Below, one piece after another: positions 39,160 to 48,141 of a DNA stretch of 64,000 bases. Within the stretch, counting starts at the first letter, position 1. Each line of letters opens with the position of its first letter. Under the pieces are notes generated by a model. The model ran no database searches, was not told where the DNA came from, and worked only from the letters and a program-made list of their open reading frames with translations. Source of the DNA: Nocardioides sp. Root190 (lineage in GTDB: Bacteria > Actinomycetota > Actinomycetes > Propionibacteriales > Nocardioidaceae); contig NZ_LMIA01000010.1 in NCBI RefSeq assembly GCF_001428565.1, positions 616,800 through 680,799 of the forward strand, in the 5' to 3' direction. The position numbers and the translations under genes are program-made.

Positions 39160-41847
39160 CTAGTCGATCCGCGCCGTCAACGGCAGCCGCCCGCGGGCAC
39201 ACACCGCGACCACCCCCGCGGTGAGCAGCGGCAGACCGATCACGACGACCGCGATGAGGAGCCACGGGACGTCGAGGCTGGTCGCTCCTGTCTCCCAGTG
39301 CCGGGTGAGGGGTCGACTGATCGCGAAGCCGGGGATCAGGCCGACGGGCGCACCCAGCAGGGCACCGACGCCTCCGACGACGAGCGCGTACGACGCCGCG
39401 ACACCCCGCCGGGTCCGGGGTCGCGCACCGACGGCGGCCATGGTGGCCAGGTCGGGGCGGGCGTCGGAGAGCGCGAGGAAGGTCGCGGTCAGCGTGCCGC
39501 CGAGCATCAGGATGCCCCCGAGGAGCGCGAGGACGGCCTGGATGATCCGCACGGCAGGGTCGGTCTGGTAGCCGCGCTCGACGTAGAAGTACGGCGAGGT
39601 GCCCAGCGCGGCCAGCGCCTCGTCGATGTCCTGCTGCGCCTCGCTGCTGATCGGACCGGGGATGATCGCCCCCACGTCGCCGACCTCCATGCCGAGCTGC
39701 TCGACGACCTCGGGCGACAGGAACGCCACGGCCGGCGAGGTGCCCTCGACCTTCGCGACGGCAGCATCGACCTCGGTCGTGCCGACCAGCTCGGGCTCCC
39801 CACCCTCGGGGTCCCACCGGCGTACGTCGACAGCGAGTCGGCCGACGTCGGGGATCGCTCCCAGGTCGTCCTGGTTCTCGTCGTCGAGCAGCACCATGCC
39901 GCCCGCGGCGAGGGTGGCGTCCAGCTCGGCGCGATCGCCACCGATGATCTCCAGGTAGTCCGGCACCTCGGACACGACGACGTAGGGCGTGCTGAGTGCC
40001 GACCAGTACGACAGGGACAGGACGTCCTCGCCGTCGCGGAACTCCATCTCCAGCTCGCCGTCATCGGTCGAGGTGAGCGCACCGCGCACGGTGACCGAAC
40101 GACCCTCCGGCAGGTTGCGGTCCAGGATCGCCATCACGGTCGTCTGGTCGGAGTCGCCGAGGGTGACCGAGCCGTAGCCGGCGGGCAGCATCGGGACGTA
40201 CCTGTCCTCGTTGGCGGCCTCCTGGCTCGCCAGCGCGATGCCCAGCGTGACCACGCCGGCCACCGTCGCGCCGACGGCAGCGACGGCGGGCACGGTGCGG
40301 GTCCGGTGCCGGGCCGCGTCACGGGCGGCGAACCGCAGCGCGAGCGGCAGGCGCCCCGCCATGCGGGCCACGAGGCCCACGGCCATCGGCACCAGCAGGA
40401 TCATGCCCAGCACCGACACGATCGCGGACCCGGCGATCAGGATCGCGGCGCTGCCGCCTCCGTCACCGCCCGCCCCGGCACCGGCCACGGCGCCGGCGAT
40501 GCCGACGCCGAGCAGGACCAGCCCGAGGATCGGCGAGCGGACGGAGGCCTTGCCCTCGCCGCGGCGGCCGGCGAGCACCGCCACGACGTCCTGGCGCGAG
40601 GACGAGAAGGCCGGGACGACGGCGGCGAGCACGGCGGAGAGGAAGCCGAATGCCGCCACCAGGGCCAGCAGCGGCCACGGCACCTCGAACGGCCCGAAGC
40701 GGGTGGAGTCGAAGCGCTGCGCGACGGGTACGGCGACGGTGCCGACCGCGACGGCGAGCGCGACGCCGAGCACGCCACCGACGACCCCGATCACCACGCC
40801 GGAGGCGAGGACCGTGCGCCGAGCCTGGCGCGGGGTGCCGCCGGCAGCGGCGACGAGTGCCAGCGAGTGCGCCTGGGCCTTGGCCCGGACCGCGAACGCG
40901 GGTCCGGCGAGGAGCACGACCTCGAGCAGCACCATCGCCGCGACGAGGGCGAGGACGGTCAGGGTGACCTCGTCGATGCCGCTGTCCATCACGGGCAGCT
41001 CAGGGGAGAGCTCGGACGCCGGCGGCAGGTCCGTCAGGACCGCCCGCGACGACGCGAGCACGCCGACGGCATTGAGGGCCTGGACCTCGTCCCACGAGAC
41101 GGGGCCACCGCCGATCAGCCACTGGCCCATCTCGTCGGGCCCGTCCGCGCCGAAGGCACCGGGCAGCCCGGCCGCCATCGGGTAGCCGCGGGTCGTCGTA
41201 CGTTCGGCGATCCCGACGATGCGCAGGTCGATCTGCTGCTCACCCTCTCCGGTCTGGCGTACGACGGTCAGGGTGTCGCCGATGCCGGGGCCCCGGTCGG
41301 CGAGGGCCTGGTTGACCACGACCTCGCCGGGGCCGGGAGGGTAGGTGCCACGGACCTTCGTGAGGAGCCCGTCGGTCAGCGAGCTGGCGAGGTCGGAGGT
41401 GAGGGTCTCGAGGTTGCCGAGTCCCTCGTCGGTCCGGTAGGAGAGCGAGCTGGTCCGGAGGGGTACGGCGGGCCGGTCGGCACCGATGACGTCCAGCACG
41501 GCGTCGAGGTCCGCGGTGCCCAGGGTGTCCGGTCCGCCGAACACGTCGTCCTCGCCGATGACGCCGTAGTTCTCGCTCGGGTCGAAGGCCTGCACCACCT
41601 CACCGAAGCCGGAGGTCTCGACGTACGCATCGGCCGCGCCCATGCGCCGGTCGAGGCCCTCGACGGAGGAGACGTCCTGGGTGCGCCACACGATCGACGC
41701 CGCGCCCACGGCGACGACCGGGAGGCAGATGAGGACGAGCATCAGGAGGGTCTGGCCCTTGCGGCGCATGGCCTCGCGGCGGGCCAGGCGCAGCGCGATC
41801 CGCCAGCCGCCCCGCGTGCTCGCGGTGCGGCCCGTCGAACGGCTCAT
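39160..41847 (-). CDS. FtsX-type ABC transporter permease
   Basis: Protein of 895 aa, ATG 41847. It begins with a basic tail (RLARREAMRRKGQTLLMLVLICLPVVAVG: first span), then a large extracytoplasmic domain (~60-300). Four or more central spans follow (~300-520), then a second extracytoplasmic domain and three C-terminal spans (ILMLGGTLTATFLALSDARPDL, GVAASYALVVGGVGALLGAP). Two FtsX domains in one chain is the MacB/LolC-like actinobacterial layout. With the ATPase it forms a mechanotransmission or export system of unknown cargo, possibly antimicrobial peptide resistance. Confidence 0.88.
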   Translation of the reverse strand: MSRSTGRTASTRGGWRIALRLARREAMRRKGQTLLMLVLICLPVVAVGAASIVWRTQDVSSVEGLDRRMGAADAYVETSGFGEVVQAFDPSENYGVIGEDDVFGGPDTLGTADLDAVLDVIGADRPAVPLRTSSLSYRTDEGLGNLETLTSDLASSLTDGLLTKVRGTYPPGPGEVVVNQALADRGPGIGDTLTVVRQTGEGEQQIDLRIVGIAERTTTRGYPMAAGLPGAFGADGPDEMGQWLIGGGPVSWDEVQALNAVGVLASSRAVLTDLPPASELSPELPVMDSGIDEVTLTVLALVAAMVLLEVVLLAGPAFAVRAKAQAHSLALVAAAGGTPRQARRTVLASGVVIGVVGGVLGVALAVAVGTVAVPVAQRFDSTRFGPFEVPWPLLALVAAFGFLSAVLAAVVPAFSSSRQDVVAVLAGRRGEGKASVRSPILGLVLLGVGIAGAVAGAGAGGDGGGSAAILIAGSAIVSVLGMILLVPMAVGLVARMAGRLPLALRFAARDAARHRTRTVPAVAAVGATVAGVVTLGIALASQEAANEDRYVPMLPAGYGSVTLGDSDQTTVMAILDRNLPEGRSVTVRGALTSTDDGELEMEFRDGEDVLSLSYWSALSTPYVVVSEVPDYLEIIGGDRAELDATLAAGGMVLLDDENQDDLGAIPDVGRLAVDVRRWDPEGGEPELVGTTEVDAAVAKVEGTSPAVAFLSPEVVEQLGMEVGDVGAIIPGPISSEAQQDIDEALAALGTSPYFYVERGYQTDPAVRIIQAVLALLGGILMLGGTLTATFLALSDARPDLATMAAVGARPRTRRGVAASYALVVGGVGALLGAPVGLIPGFAISRPLTRHWETGATSLDVPWLLIAVVVIGLPLLTAGVVAVCARGRLPLTARID

Positions 41848-42569
41848 CGGACGGCGTGGTCGGTCAGGACGTCGACCGGGTCGGCGCCGGTCTCGTCCAC
41901 CACGACGCCGTCGCGCAGGAACACCACCCGGTCCGCCCAGGCCGCGTGACGCGCCTCATGGGTCACCAGGACGCCGGCTGCGCCGGCGTCGCAGCGGGCC
42001 CGGAGCAGACGCAGGATCTCCTCGCCCGTCTCGGTGTCGAGCGCACCGGTCGGCTCGTCGGCCAGCACCAGCCGGCGATCGCCGACCACGGCGCGGGCGA
42101 TCGCGACCCGCTGCTGCTGGCCGCCGGACATGTCGTCGGGGAAGCGGTCGGCGAGCTCGGCGATGCCGACCTCCTCCAGTGCCTTGCGGGCCTCGGCCCG
42201 CGCCTGGCGGGCCGAGACGCCGTCGAGCTCGCGCGGGAGGGCGACGTTCTCGGCCGCCGTGAGCGCGGGGATCAGGTTGAAGCCCTGGAAGACGTAGCCG
42301 ATGGAGGTCCGCCGCATCCGGGCGCGGGCGTCGAGGCTGAGCGTGGTGAGGTCAGTGCCCTCGACGGCGACCGACCCGGAGGTCGGCTGGTCGAGCCCGC
42401 CCGCGATGGTGAGCAGGGTCGACTTCCCGGAGCCGGACGGCCCCATCACAGCGACCAGCTCGCCGGCGTACGCCGTGAAGGAGATGCCGCGCAGGGCGTG
42501 CACCTGGTGCGGGCCGGTGCCGTGCACACGGGTCACGTCACTGAGCCGCAGGACGGCATCGGCGCTCAT
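41844..42569 (-). CDS. ABC transporter ATP-binding protein (MacB/LolD type)
   Basis: Protein of 241 aa, ATG 42569 preceded by AAGGAG. Walker A GPSGSGKST, Q-loop YVFQGFNLIPALT, signature MSGGQQQRVAIARA, Walker B RLVLADEPTGALD and H-loop VTHEARHAA are all intact. It overlaps the permease start by ATGA and the upstream 47-codon gene by ATGA, so all three are translationally coupled. Confidence 0.92.
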   Translation of the reverse strand: MSADAVLRLSDVTRVHGTGPHQVHALRGISFTAYAGELVAVMGPSGSGKSTLLTIAGGLDQPTSGSVAVEGTDLTTLSLDARARMRRTSIGYVFQGFNLIPALTAAENVALPRELDGVSARQARAEARKALEEVGIAELADRFPDDMSGGQQQRVAIARAVVGDRRLVLADEPTGALDTETGEEILRLLRARCDAGAAGVLVTHEARHAAWADRVVFLRDGVVVDETGADPVDVLTDHAVR

Positions 42570-42709
42570 CGCGCACTCCTTGCATCGGTGGGGACCTGGG
42601 CCTGCTCGGGACGGGGACGGGTGGTCCGCAGCCGGTCGCGGGCCTCGGCGAGCCAGCGCCGCTCGGCGTGGGCCAGGCGGCGGGCGTGGTCGAGATCGGC
42701 CGTGGTCAT
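42566..42709 (-). CDS. 47-aa microprotein between padR and the ABC ATPase
   Basis: ATG 42709 to TGA 42566, 47 codons. Its ATG overlaps the padR stop (ATGA) and its TGA overlaps the ATPase ATG (ATGA), the same coupling used by every other gene of this operon. The peptide begins MTTADLDHARRLAHAERRWL and is rich in Arg, Ala and Glu, suggesting one amphipathic helix followed by a Pro-rich tail. It could be a small partner of PadR or of the transporter, or serve to couple translation. Confidence 0.65.
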   Translation of the reverse strand: MTTADLDHARRLAHAERRWLAEARDRLRTTRPRPEQAQVPTDARSAR

Positions 42710-43314
42710 CGGGGGCTCCGCTCGACGGGCGCACCCGGCTGGGTGGTCTGGGCGGTCTGGGCCGGGCTGCCCTGCCGCGCCCCCTCCACCGCGGCCCGTC
42801 GCAGCCGGGCCTCGCAGTGGTCGAGCCAGCGGATCTCGGCCTCAGCGGCGAACACCAGCGAGTCGAGGACGAGGGACCAGGCCAGCTCGGCGGGCTCGAG
42901 GCCGGTGGTGCCGGCCTGCCGCTTGAGACGGGTGTAGTCCTGCAGGGCCGCCATCGTCGCGCTGCGCTGCTGCTGGATCACGGTGCCGACGTCGACGCCG
43001 GGAACGGTGACCGCGAGTGCGAGCTTGATCGCGAGCTCGTCGCGCGGCGGCTGGGTGCGCGCCACCGGGGTGGTGAACCAGGTGGCGACCTCCTCGCGAC
43101 CGGCATCGGTGATCCGGTAGATCACGTGCCCCTCGGTGTCCTCCCCCTGCGCAGACGCGAGTCCGTCCCGCTCGAGCCGGGTCAGGGTCGTGTAGACCTG
43201 CCCGACGTTGAGCGGCCAGGTCGTGCCGGTGCGCTGCTCGAACTCGGTGCGCAGCTGGTAGCCGTACATCGGCTGCTGCTCGAGCAGGGCGAGCAGTGCG
43301 TGCTTGACGGACAT
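42706..43314 (-). CDS. PadR family transcriptional regulator
   Basis: Protein of 202 aa from ATG 43314. The winged helix is clear: MSVKHALLALLEQQPMYGYQL, RTGTTWPLNVGQVYTTLTRLERDGL, then GHVIYRITDAGREEVATWF. The C-terminal dimerisation helices cover ~100-180. It is the first gene of the operon padR-microprotein-ATPase-permease and lies just downstream of a strong palindrome, so it should repress its own exporter until a ligand binds. Confidence 0.92.
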   Translation of the reverse strand: MSVKHALLALLEQQPMYGYQLRTEFEQRTGTTWPLNVGQVYTTLTRLERDGLASAQGEDTEGHVIYRITDAGREEVATWFTTPVARTQPPRDELAIKLALAVTVPGVDVGTVIQQQRSATMAALQDYTRLKRQAGTTGLEPAELAWSLVLDSLVFAAEAEIRWLDHCEARLRRAAVEGARQGSPAQTAQTTQPGAPVERSPR

Positions 43315-43334
43315 CGTTCCTCCGAGGGAAGTAC

Positions 43335-43364
43335 ATACTGGGTATGGACATGTATACCCGGTAT
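43335..43364. promoter_or_regulatory. PadR operator palindrome
   Basis: ATACTGGGTAT at 43335-43345 and ATACCCGGTAT at 43354-43364 are inverted repeats with one mismatch, separated by GGACATGT. They lie 21 bp before the padR start and 42 bp before the divergent SDR start, in a locally AT-rich stretch. PadR could therefore control both directions. Confidence 0.75.
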
Positions 43365-43405
43365 GCCCGGCCATGTCGAGCCGACCGATGCACCAGACTG
43401 GACGC

Positions 43406-44164
43406 ATGACGACGATCCTGATCACCGGTGCCTCCAGCGGCCTCGGCGCGGAGATGGCACGGCAGTTCGCGGCCCGCGGGCACGACCTCGGGCTCGCGGC
43501 CCGTCGTACCGAACGGCTGGAGGAGCTGAGGGACGAGATCACCGCCGCGCACCCCACGACCCGGATCGCTGTCCGTGCCCTGGACGTCACCGACCACACC
43601 GCGGTCTTCCGGGTCTTCGGCGAGCTCCGCGACGAGCTCGGACGGCTCGATCGGGTGGTCGTCAACGCCGGCCTCGGCAAGGGCGCCCGGCTCGGCACCG
43701 GCCGGTTCGAGGCCAACCTCGAGACCGCGATGACCAACTTCGTCGGCGCACTGGCCCAGACCGAGGCGGCGATGGAGATCTTCCGCGCCCAGGAGTCCGG
43801 GCACCTGGTGATGGTGTCCTCGATGTCGGCGATGCGCGGCATGCCGTCGGCGATGACGACCTACGCCGCCACCAAGGCCGGCGTCGCCCACCTGGCCGAG
43901 GGCCTGCGCACCGAGCTGCACGGCACGCCGCTGCAGAAGAAGATCAAGGTGACCGTGCTCTACCCCGGCTACATCCGCTCGGAGATGAACGACCAGGTCG
44001 AGCAGTCCACCCCGCTGATGTCCTCGACCGAGAAGGGCGTGCAGGCGATGGTCTCCGCGATCGAGAAGGAGGTCGGCGACGCCTGCGTGCCAGCCCTCCC
44101 GTGGGCCGCGATGGCGCCGGTGATGAAGCACGCTCCGCTCGGCGTGCTCAAGAAGCTGATCTGA
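43406..44164 (+). CDS. Short-chain dehydrogenase/reductase
   Basis: Protein of 252 aa. NAD(P) motif ITGASSGLGAEMARQF (TGxxxGxG), Asp/Arg selectivity region LAARRTERLEEL (favouring NADPH), NAG in VVVNAGLGKGARL, and catalytic Ser plus YxxxK in VSSMSAMRGMPSAMTTYAATKAG. It is divergent from padR and may be co-regulated by the shared operator. Substrate not predictable. Confidence 0.9.
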   Translation: MTTILITGASSGLGAEMARQFAARGHDLGLAARRTERLEELRDEITAAHPTTRIAVRALDVTDHTAVFRVFGELRDELGRLDRVVVNAGLGKGARLGTGRFEANLETAMTNFVGALAQTEAAMEIFRAQESGHLVMVSSMSAMRGMPSAMTTYAATKAGVAHLAEGLRTELHGTPLQKKIKVTVLYPGYIRSEMNDQVEQSTPLMSSTEKGVQAMVSAIEKEVGDACVPALPWAAMAPVMKHAPLGVLKKLI

Positions 44165-44183
44165 CGCACCCGGAGGGCCCAGC

Positions 44184-44204
44184 GGTGGAAGGGGGGGTTC
44201 CACC
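44184..44204 (+). terminator. G-loop hairpin after the SDR gene
   Basis: GGTGGAA (44184-44190), loop of seven G, TTCCACC (44198-44204): a perfect 7-bp stem 20 bp after the SDR stop, inside a longer weak pairing of GCACCCGG with CCGGGTGC. No T-run, as is common in high-GC actinobacteria. Probable terminator between convergent genes. Confidence 0.6.
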
Positions 44205-44244
44205 ACCGGCCCACATCCCCCCGGGTGCGACAGGGTCCACGCTA

Positions 44245-44273
44245 GGGAGCGGCACTTCACAGATGCCGCTCCC
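44245..44273 (-). terminator. Hairpin terminator of the subtilase gene
   Basis: GGGAGCGGCA (44245-44254), 9-nt loop, TGCCGCTCCC (44264-44273): a perfect 10-bp GC-rich stem 17 bp after the protease stop on the minus strand. Likely transcription terminator. Confidence 0.75.
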
Positions 44274-44290
44274 CAGTGTGAACGGGCTGA

Positions 44291-47200
44291 CTACGGGGTG
44301 GTGTCGACGTAGACGAACGTGGAGTTCGGTGCTCCGTCGTAGCCCAGCAGGCCGAAGTAGTGCGCGTCGGCCTCCAGTCCGCTCCACGTCAGGTCGAACG
44401 ACGTGTCGCCCCCGGTCGTGACCGGGACCGGGTTGGGTACGGCGGTCAGGTTGCCGACCGACGGCGAGCCGCCGAGGTCGTAGACCCGCAGCGAGTACGG
44501 CACCGGATCGCCCTGGCTGCCGGCCGAGAATGCGTCGACCTCGACGATGTAGGTGCCGGCCGGAGCGCCCTCGAGCGAGAACGTCTCGCCCGGCGAGGGG
44601 GTGGCCACCTCGCCTGCGACCGCGGTGATCGAGCCGGGATCGCACGAACCCGAGGCGTAGACGTACATGTCGAGGTCACTCGTCGCGTCGGGAGCGACCA
44701 GGTCGAACTGCGCCAGCTCGCTGCCCTCGCCGATCGTCACGCACTCGAGCGTGTAGTCACCCACGGCGATGGAGCCCTCCGCGACCTGGCCCTTGACCAG
44801 ACCCGCGGTGGAGACCTCGAGGTCGCCGTTGAAGCCCCCCGTGATCGGCACCTCCAGCGAACCCTCCACGCCCGTTCCGTCGACCGCGGTCGGCGCCTTG
44901 ACCGACACCGGACGCAGCGCGACGGGCAGACGCACCGTGGTCGTCCCGGTGAGCGTGATGTGCCCGAAGGCCCACTGGCTCAGGGGCGCGGTGGTGCGCT
45001 CGAAGGTGAAGTCGATCTTCGTGTCCTGGCCGGACCGCTTGGCCGACACCGTCGACCTGCTGGCCTTGCTCTTGAAGCCCGGCACGTCGACCTTGACCTT
45101 CCACGAGCCCTTGCGGGCCGAGGTGAAGGTGCGCGAGAGCGTGGTCGAGGTCATCACGTGGCCCTCGGCCAGCGACGGCAGGTTCACCGCGTTGGGCGCG
45201 AGCGCCGGCACTCCGGTGTCCAGGCCGAGGCCGGTGATGTAGCCGTACCACTGCTCCCAGTCGGACAGGACGAACAGACCCGGGTCGAGGAACGCCTTCG
45301 CGTTCACGTGCCCGGCGCCCTGCGCGAACAGGTCCTTCGACGCCTTGCCGTCTGCCGTCTTCAGGTCGGTGGCCGTCGTCATCATCGCCGACTTGATCTG
45401 CATCGGAGCCCACCGCGGGTGCTCACCCTGGATGAGCGCGGCGAGACCGGCGATGTGCGGAGCCGACATCGACGTACCGGAGTAGAGGTCGTAGTCCCGG
45501 CCGTGGTTGGTCGGCGGGGCGACCGCTGCGAGGACGCTCACGCCCGGGGCCGAGATGTCCGGCTTCAGCAGGTCGCTGTCGTCGGAGGCCGCGGGGCCAC
45601 GCGAGGAGAAGCCGGCGATCTGCGGGACCGGGGTGACCTTGCCCGACAGGTTGCCGAGCTTGAACTGCGCCGTGGCGTTGGCACCTGCGGAGTCGAGGTA
45701 GTCGTAGACCTTCGGCGCATCGGTGTCGGCGACGTGGATCGTCGGCACGGCGTGGAAGTCGGCGTCCAGGCTGCCCTCGGTGATGTTGACGAGCAGGACG
45801 CCCACACCACCGGCGCGGAGCACCTCCTCGCTCTTGACCACCCGGTCGTAGGTCCCGCGCTGGCACACCACGATCGCACCGGTGACCTTGGCGGGGTCCA
45901 GGCTGTCGGGCGCGCAGAGCGCCGTGTTGCCCTCGCTCTCCGAGCCGTTGCCGGCCGTGGCAGCGTCCACGAGCCTGGTCGCGGGCAGCGGGGTCTTGCT
46001 GATCGAGGCACCGACCAGCTGCTGGCCGTTGCCGAGCACCACGGTGTTCTCGAAGCTGGTGTGCGTGCTGGCCGCGACCGTGGTCACCCACGGGCTGTTG
46101 TGCGCGACCGTGGAGGCACCCGGGCCCTCGTTGCCGGCCGATGCGGCGACGAAGACGCCCGCCTCGGCAGCACCCTCGAAGGCGATCTCGGCGGCCTCGA
46201 GGACGGTGTCCGTCGGACCCGAGATCGAGTAGTTGATGACGTCGACGCCGTCGGTGACGGCCTGCTCGATGGCCGCGACGAGGTCGGAGGTGGTGCCCGA
46301 CGCACGGCCGTCAGCGGTGGCCCACAGAGCCTTGTACGACGCGATCTTCGCGCCCGGCGCGACACCACTGATGTCGCCGAACTCGACGCCCTCGGTGGCG
46401 ACGTCGCTGACCGGGTTGCCGGCAGCGGTCGACGCGGTGTGCGATCCGTGGCCGTTGCCGTCACGCGGGGAGATGAAGTCCTCCTCGACGGTGCGCGCCT
46501 CGCCGTACCCGTCGACGAACGAACGGGCCGAGATCAGCTTGCTGTTGCAGTTGGCGAGGGTGAACTCCTCGCCGGTCTCGCACTCACCGCGGAAGAGGTT
46601 GCCGTCGGACTTCTTCATCGAGGTGATGGAGCCGCTGATCTTGACCTTCCACCTCCCCTGCGGGTCGCTGGTCAGCTTGCTGCCCTTGAAGGACTTCGAC
46701 TCGGGCCAGATGCCGGAGTCGATGATGCCGACGACGATGCCGTCGCCTGCCCTGCTCTGGCCGCCGACCTGCTTCCAGACGCCCTTCTTGCCGCTGAGGC
46801 CGAGGAAGTCGGGGGTGTTCCACGTGTCGGCGTAGACCAGCGAGTCCTTCTGGACGGTCAGCACGCTGCGGTCCGTGGCCAGCTCGGTGGCCTGCTTCGC
46901 GGTCAGGTCCGCGACGAAGCCGTTGGCCGAGATCGTGTAGTGCTTGGTCACCTTGAAGCCCAGGTCCTTGCCGAGGCGGTCGTGCGAGGCCCGCAGCTTG
47001 GTCGTGTACGACGCCACCCCGGCCTTCTTCGCGTCGAACTGCTGGCCCGCGTCGGCCCGCGTCGCGTCGGCCGTGGAGGCGGGCGGAGCCGCCAGCATCA
47101 CGACGTAGCGACCCGCCTTGTAGCGGGTCAGGTCGGCCTTGTCGGCCGACAGGCCCGCACCGTCCGCTGCTCCGGGACCCGGGTCGGGGTCGGCGAGCGC

Positions 47201-47305
47201 TGGTGCCGCGAGGGTGAGGGTGATCCCGAGGACGGCGGCGAGGGCCACCATCAGCATCGAGGAGAGACGACGGGCGCGATCTGCGCCCGCGGAAAGGACG
47301 TGCAT
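44291..47305 (-). CDS. Secreted subtilisin-like (S8) protease with PA domain
   Basis: Protein of 1004 aa. Sec signal (~12-38, VALAAVLGITLTLAAPALA); I9-type propeptide (~65-160: GRYVVMLAAPPAS, HYTISANGFVADLT). The catalytic triad is Asp 196 (VVGIIDSGIWPES), His 286 (NGHGSHTASTAAGN) and Ser 612 (YSGTSMSAPHIAG), with oxyanion Asn 392 (SAGNEG). A PA insert (~440-560, VTGAIVVCQRGTYDRVV) splits the catalytic domain. C-terminal beta-rich Fn3-like and pre-peptidase-like domains follow. The layout resembles cucumisin/plant-type subtilases. Likely a secreted scavenging protease; no cell-wall anchor seen. Confidence 0.93.
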   Translation of the reverse strand: MHVLSAGADRARRLSSMLMVALAAVLGITLTLAAPALADPDPGPGAADGAGLSADKADLTRYKAGRYVVMLAAPPASTADATRADAGQQFDAKKAGVASYTTKLRASHDRLGKDLGFKVTKHYTISANGFVADLTAKQATELATDRSVLTVQKDSLVYADTWNTPDFLGLSGKKGVWKQVGGQSRAGDGIVVGIIDSGIWPESKSFKGSKLTSDPQGRWKVKISGSITSMKKSDGNLFRGECETGEEFTLANCNSKLISARSFVDGYGEARTVEEDFISPRDGNGHGSHTASTAAGNPVSDVATEGVEFGDISGVAPGAKIASYKALWATADGRASGTTSDLVAAIEQAVTDGVDVINYSISGPTDTVLEAAEIAFEGAAEAGVFVAASAGNEGPGASTVAHNSPWVTTVAASTHTSFENTVVLGNGQQLVGASISKTPLPATRLVDAATAGNGSESEGNTALCAPDSLDPAKVTGAIVVCQRGTYDRVVKSEEVLRAGGVGVLLVNITEGSLDADFHAVPTIHVADTDAPKVYDYLDSAGANATAQFKLGNLSGKVTPVPQIAGFSSRGPAASDDSDLLKPDISAPGVSVLAAVAPPTNHGRDYDLYSGTSMSAPHIAGLAALIQGEHPRWAPMQIKSAMMTTATDLKTADGKASKDLFAQGAGHVNAKAFLDPGLFVLSDWEQWYGYITGLGLDTGVPALAPNAVNLPSLAEGHVMTSTTLSRTFTSARKGSWKVKVDVPGFKSKASRSTVSAKRSGQDTKIDFTFERTTAPLSQWAFGHITLTGTTTVRLPVALRPVSVKAPTAVDGTGVEGSLEVPITGGFNGDLEVSTAGLVKGQVAEGSIAVGDYTLECVTIGEGSELAQFDLVAPDATSDLDMYVYASGSCDPGSITAVAGEVATPSPGETFSLEGAPAGTYIVEVDAFSAGSQGDPVPYSLRVYDLGGSPSVGNLTAVPNPVPVTTGGDTSFDLTWSGLEADAHYFGLLGYDGAPNSTFVYVDTTP

Positions 47306-47353
47306 GGATGGTCCTCCGGTCCGAGAAGGCGGCGGGCCCGAGCGACCGCGCCG

Positions 47354-47374
47354 TGGCGGAAGATCATTCCGCCA
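47354..47374. promoter_or_regulatory. Inverted repeat in the subtilase 5' region
   Basis: TGGCGGAA (47354-47361), GATCA, TTCCGCCA (47367-47374): a perfect 8-bp palindrome 48 bp upstream of the protease start. It may be an operator or a 5'-UTR hairpin. A possible -35 TTGACG lies further up on the minus strand (47407-47402). The 158-bp gap holds nothing else I can identify. Confidence 0.5.
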
Positions 47375-47463
47375 GGCTCAGCCAACCCACGAAGATCCAC
47401 CGCGTCAAGGCTCTTGCGACAGGAGGACTCGTTCTTTACCCAGTTGTTGCCCGTAACGCCCGC

Positions 47464-48141
47464 TCAGCGGTAGGTGACCAGCTCGCGCGGCAGGTGCGGG
47501 TGCTCGTTGAAGGTCAGCAGCCGCGCACCGGTCGCGCCGACGATCACCCGGGTCACCGAGGAGTTGGCGATGACGGTGTTGAAGCGGGCCCACACGGGTC
47601 CGAGCTCTGCCCCGTCGGGTACGACGAGCGCGGCGGCCAGCGCTGCGATCACGCCACCCGAGGTGACGACGAGCGCGGGCCCGGGGAGTGCGGCGAGCCG
47701 CTCCAGGGCGGCCCTCGACCGGGCGACGAATCCGTCGTACGGCTCCGGGTAGCCGCTCTCCGCCCCGGCCGCGGCCCAGTGCTCGGTGGACACCTCGAAC
47801 TGCTCCTGGAACGCCCGGCGGTCGATGCCGTGGTCGAGGGGGACACCGGTGATCTCGGAGTGACGGGCCAGGATCGCGAGGTGGTCGAACTCAGCCCAGT
47901 CCTCGTCGATGCCCGGGTCGATGCCCGGAGCGGCATCGAGGCCGGCGCCCTCGGCGAGGGCCTCCCACGTCTCGCGGTGCCGACGCATCCCGCCGTGCAC
48001 CACCGAGGCGGGCACCGGACCGTGCTCGGCGAGCCAGCGGCCGAGCACCCTGCCCTGCTCCCAACCGGTCTCGGAGAGCACGTCGTAGTCGTCGGTCCCG
48101 AAGGACGCCTGGCCGTGGCGGACCAGCAGCAGGATCCCCAT
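47464..48141 (-). CDS. Histidine-phosphatase-superfamily protein lacking the second catalytic His
   Basis: Protein of 225 aa, ATG 48141 sharing a base with the phosphotransferase stop. The N-terminal phosphoacceptor motif LLVRHGQASFG (His 9) is intact. The motif where the family has a second histidine (usually SHGG) reads VVTSGGVIAAL, so that residue is missing. The protein may be a weak or altered phosphatase. It forms an operon with the phosphotransferase and SDR genes upstream, pointing to acyl or alcohol metabolism rather than signalling. Confidence 0.85.
   Translation of the reverse strand: MGILLLVRHGQASFGTDDYDVLSETGWEQGRVLGRWLAEHGPVPASVVHGGMRRHRETWEALAEGAGLDAAPGIDPGIDEDWAEFDHLAILARHSEITGVPLDHGIDRRAFQEQFEVSTEHWAAAGAESGYPEPYDGFVARSRAALERLAALPGPALVVTSGGVIAALAAALVVPDGAELGPVWARFNTVIANSSVTRVIVGATGARLLTFNEHPHLPRELVTYR

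Noticed and set aside
44360..47473. 1037-codon open frame on the plus strand
   Set aside because: Antisense to the subtilase gene, whose Asp/His/Ser triad and domains are unmistakable.
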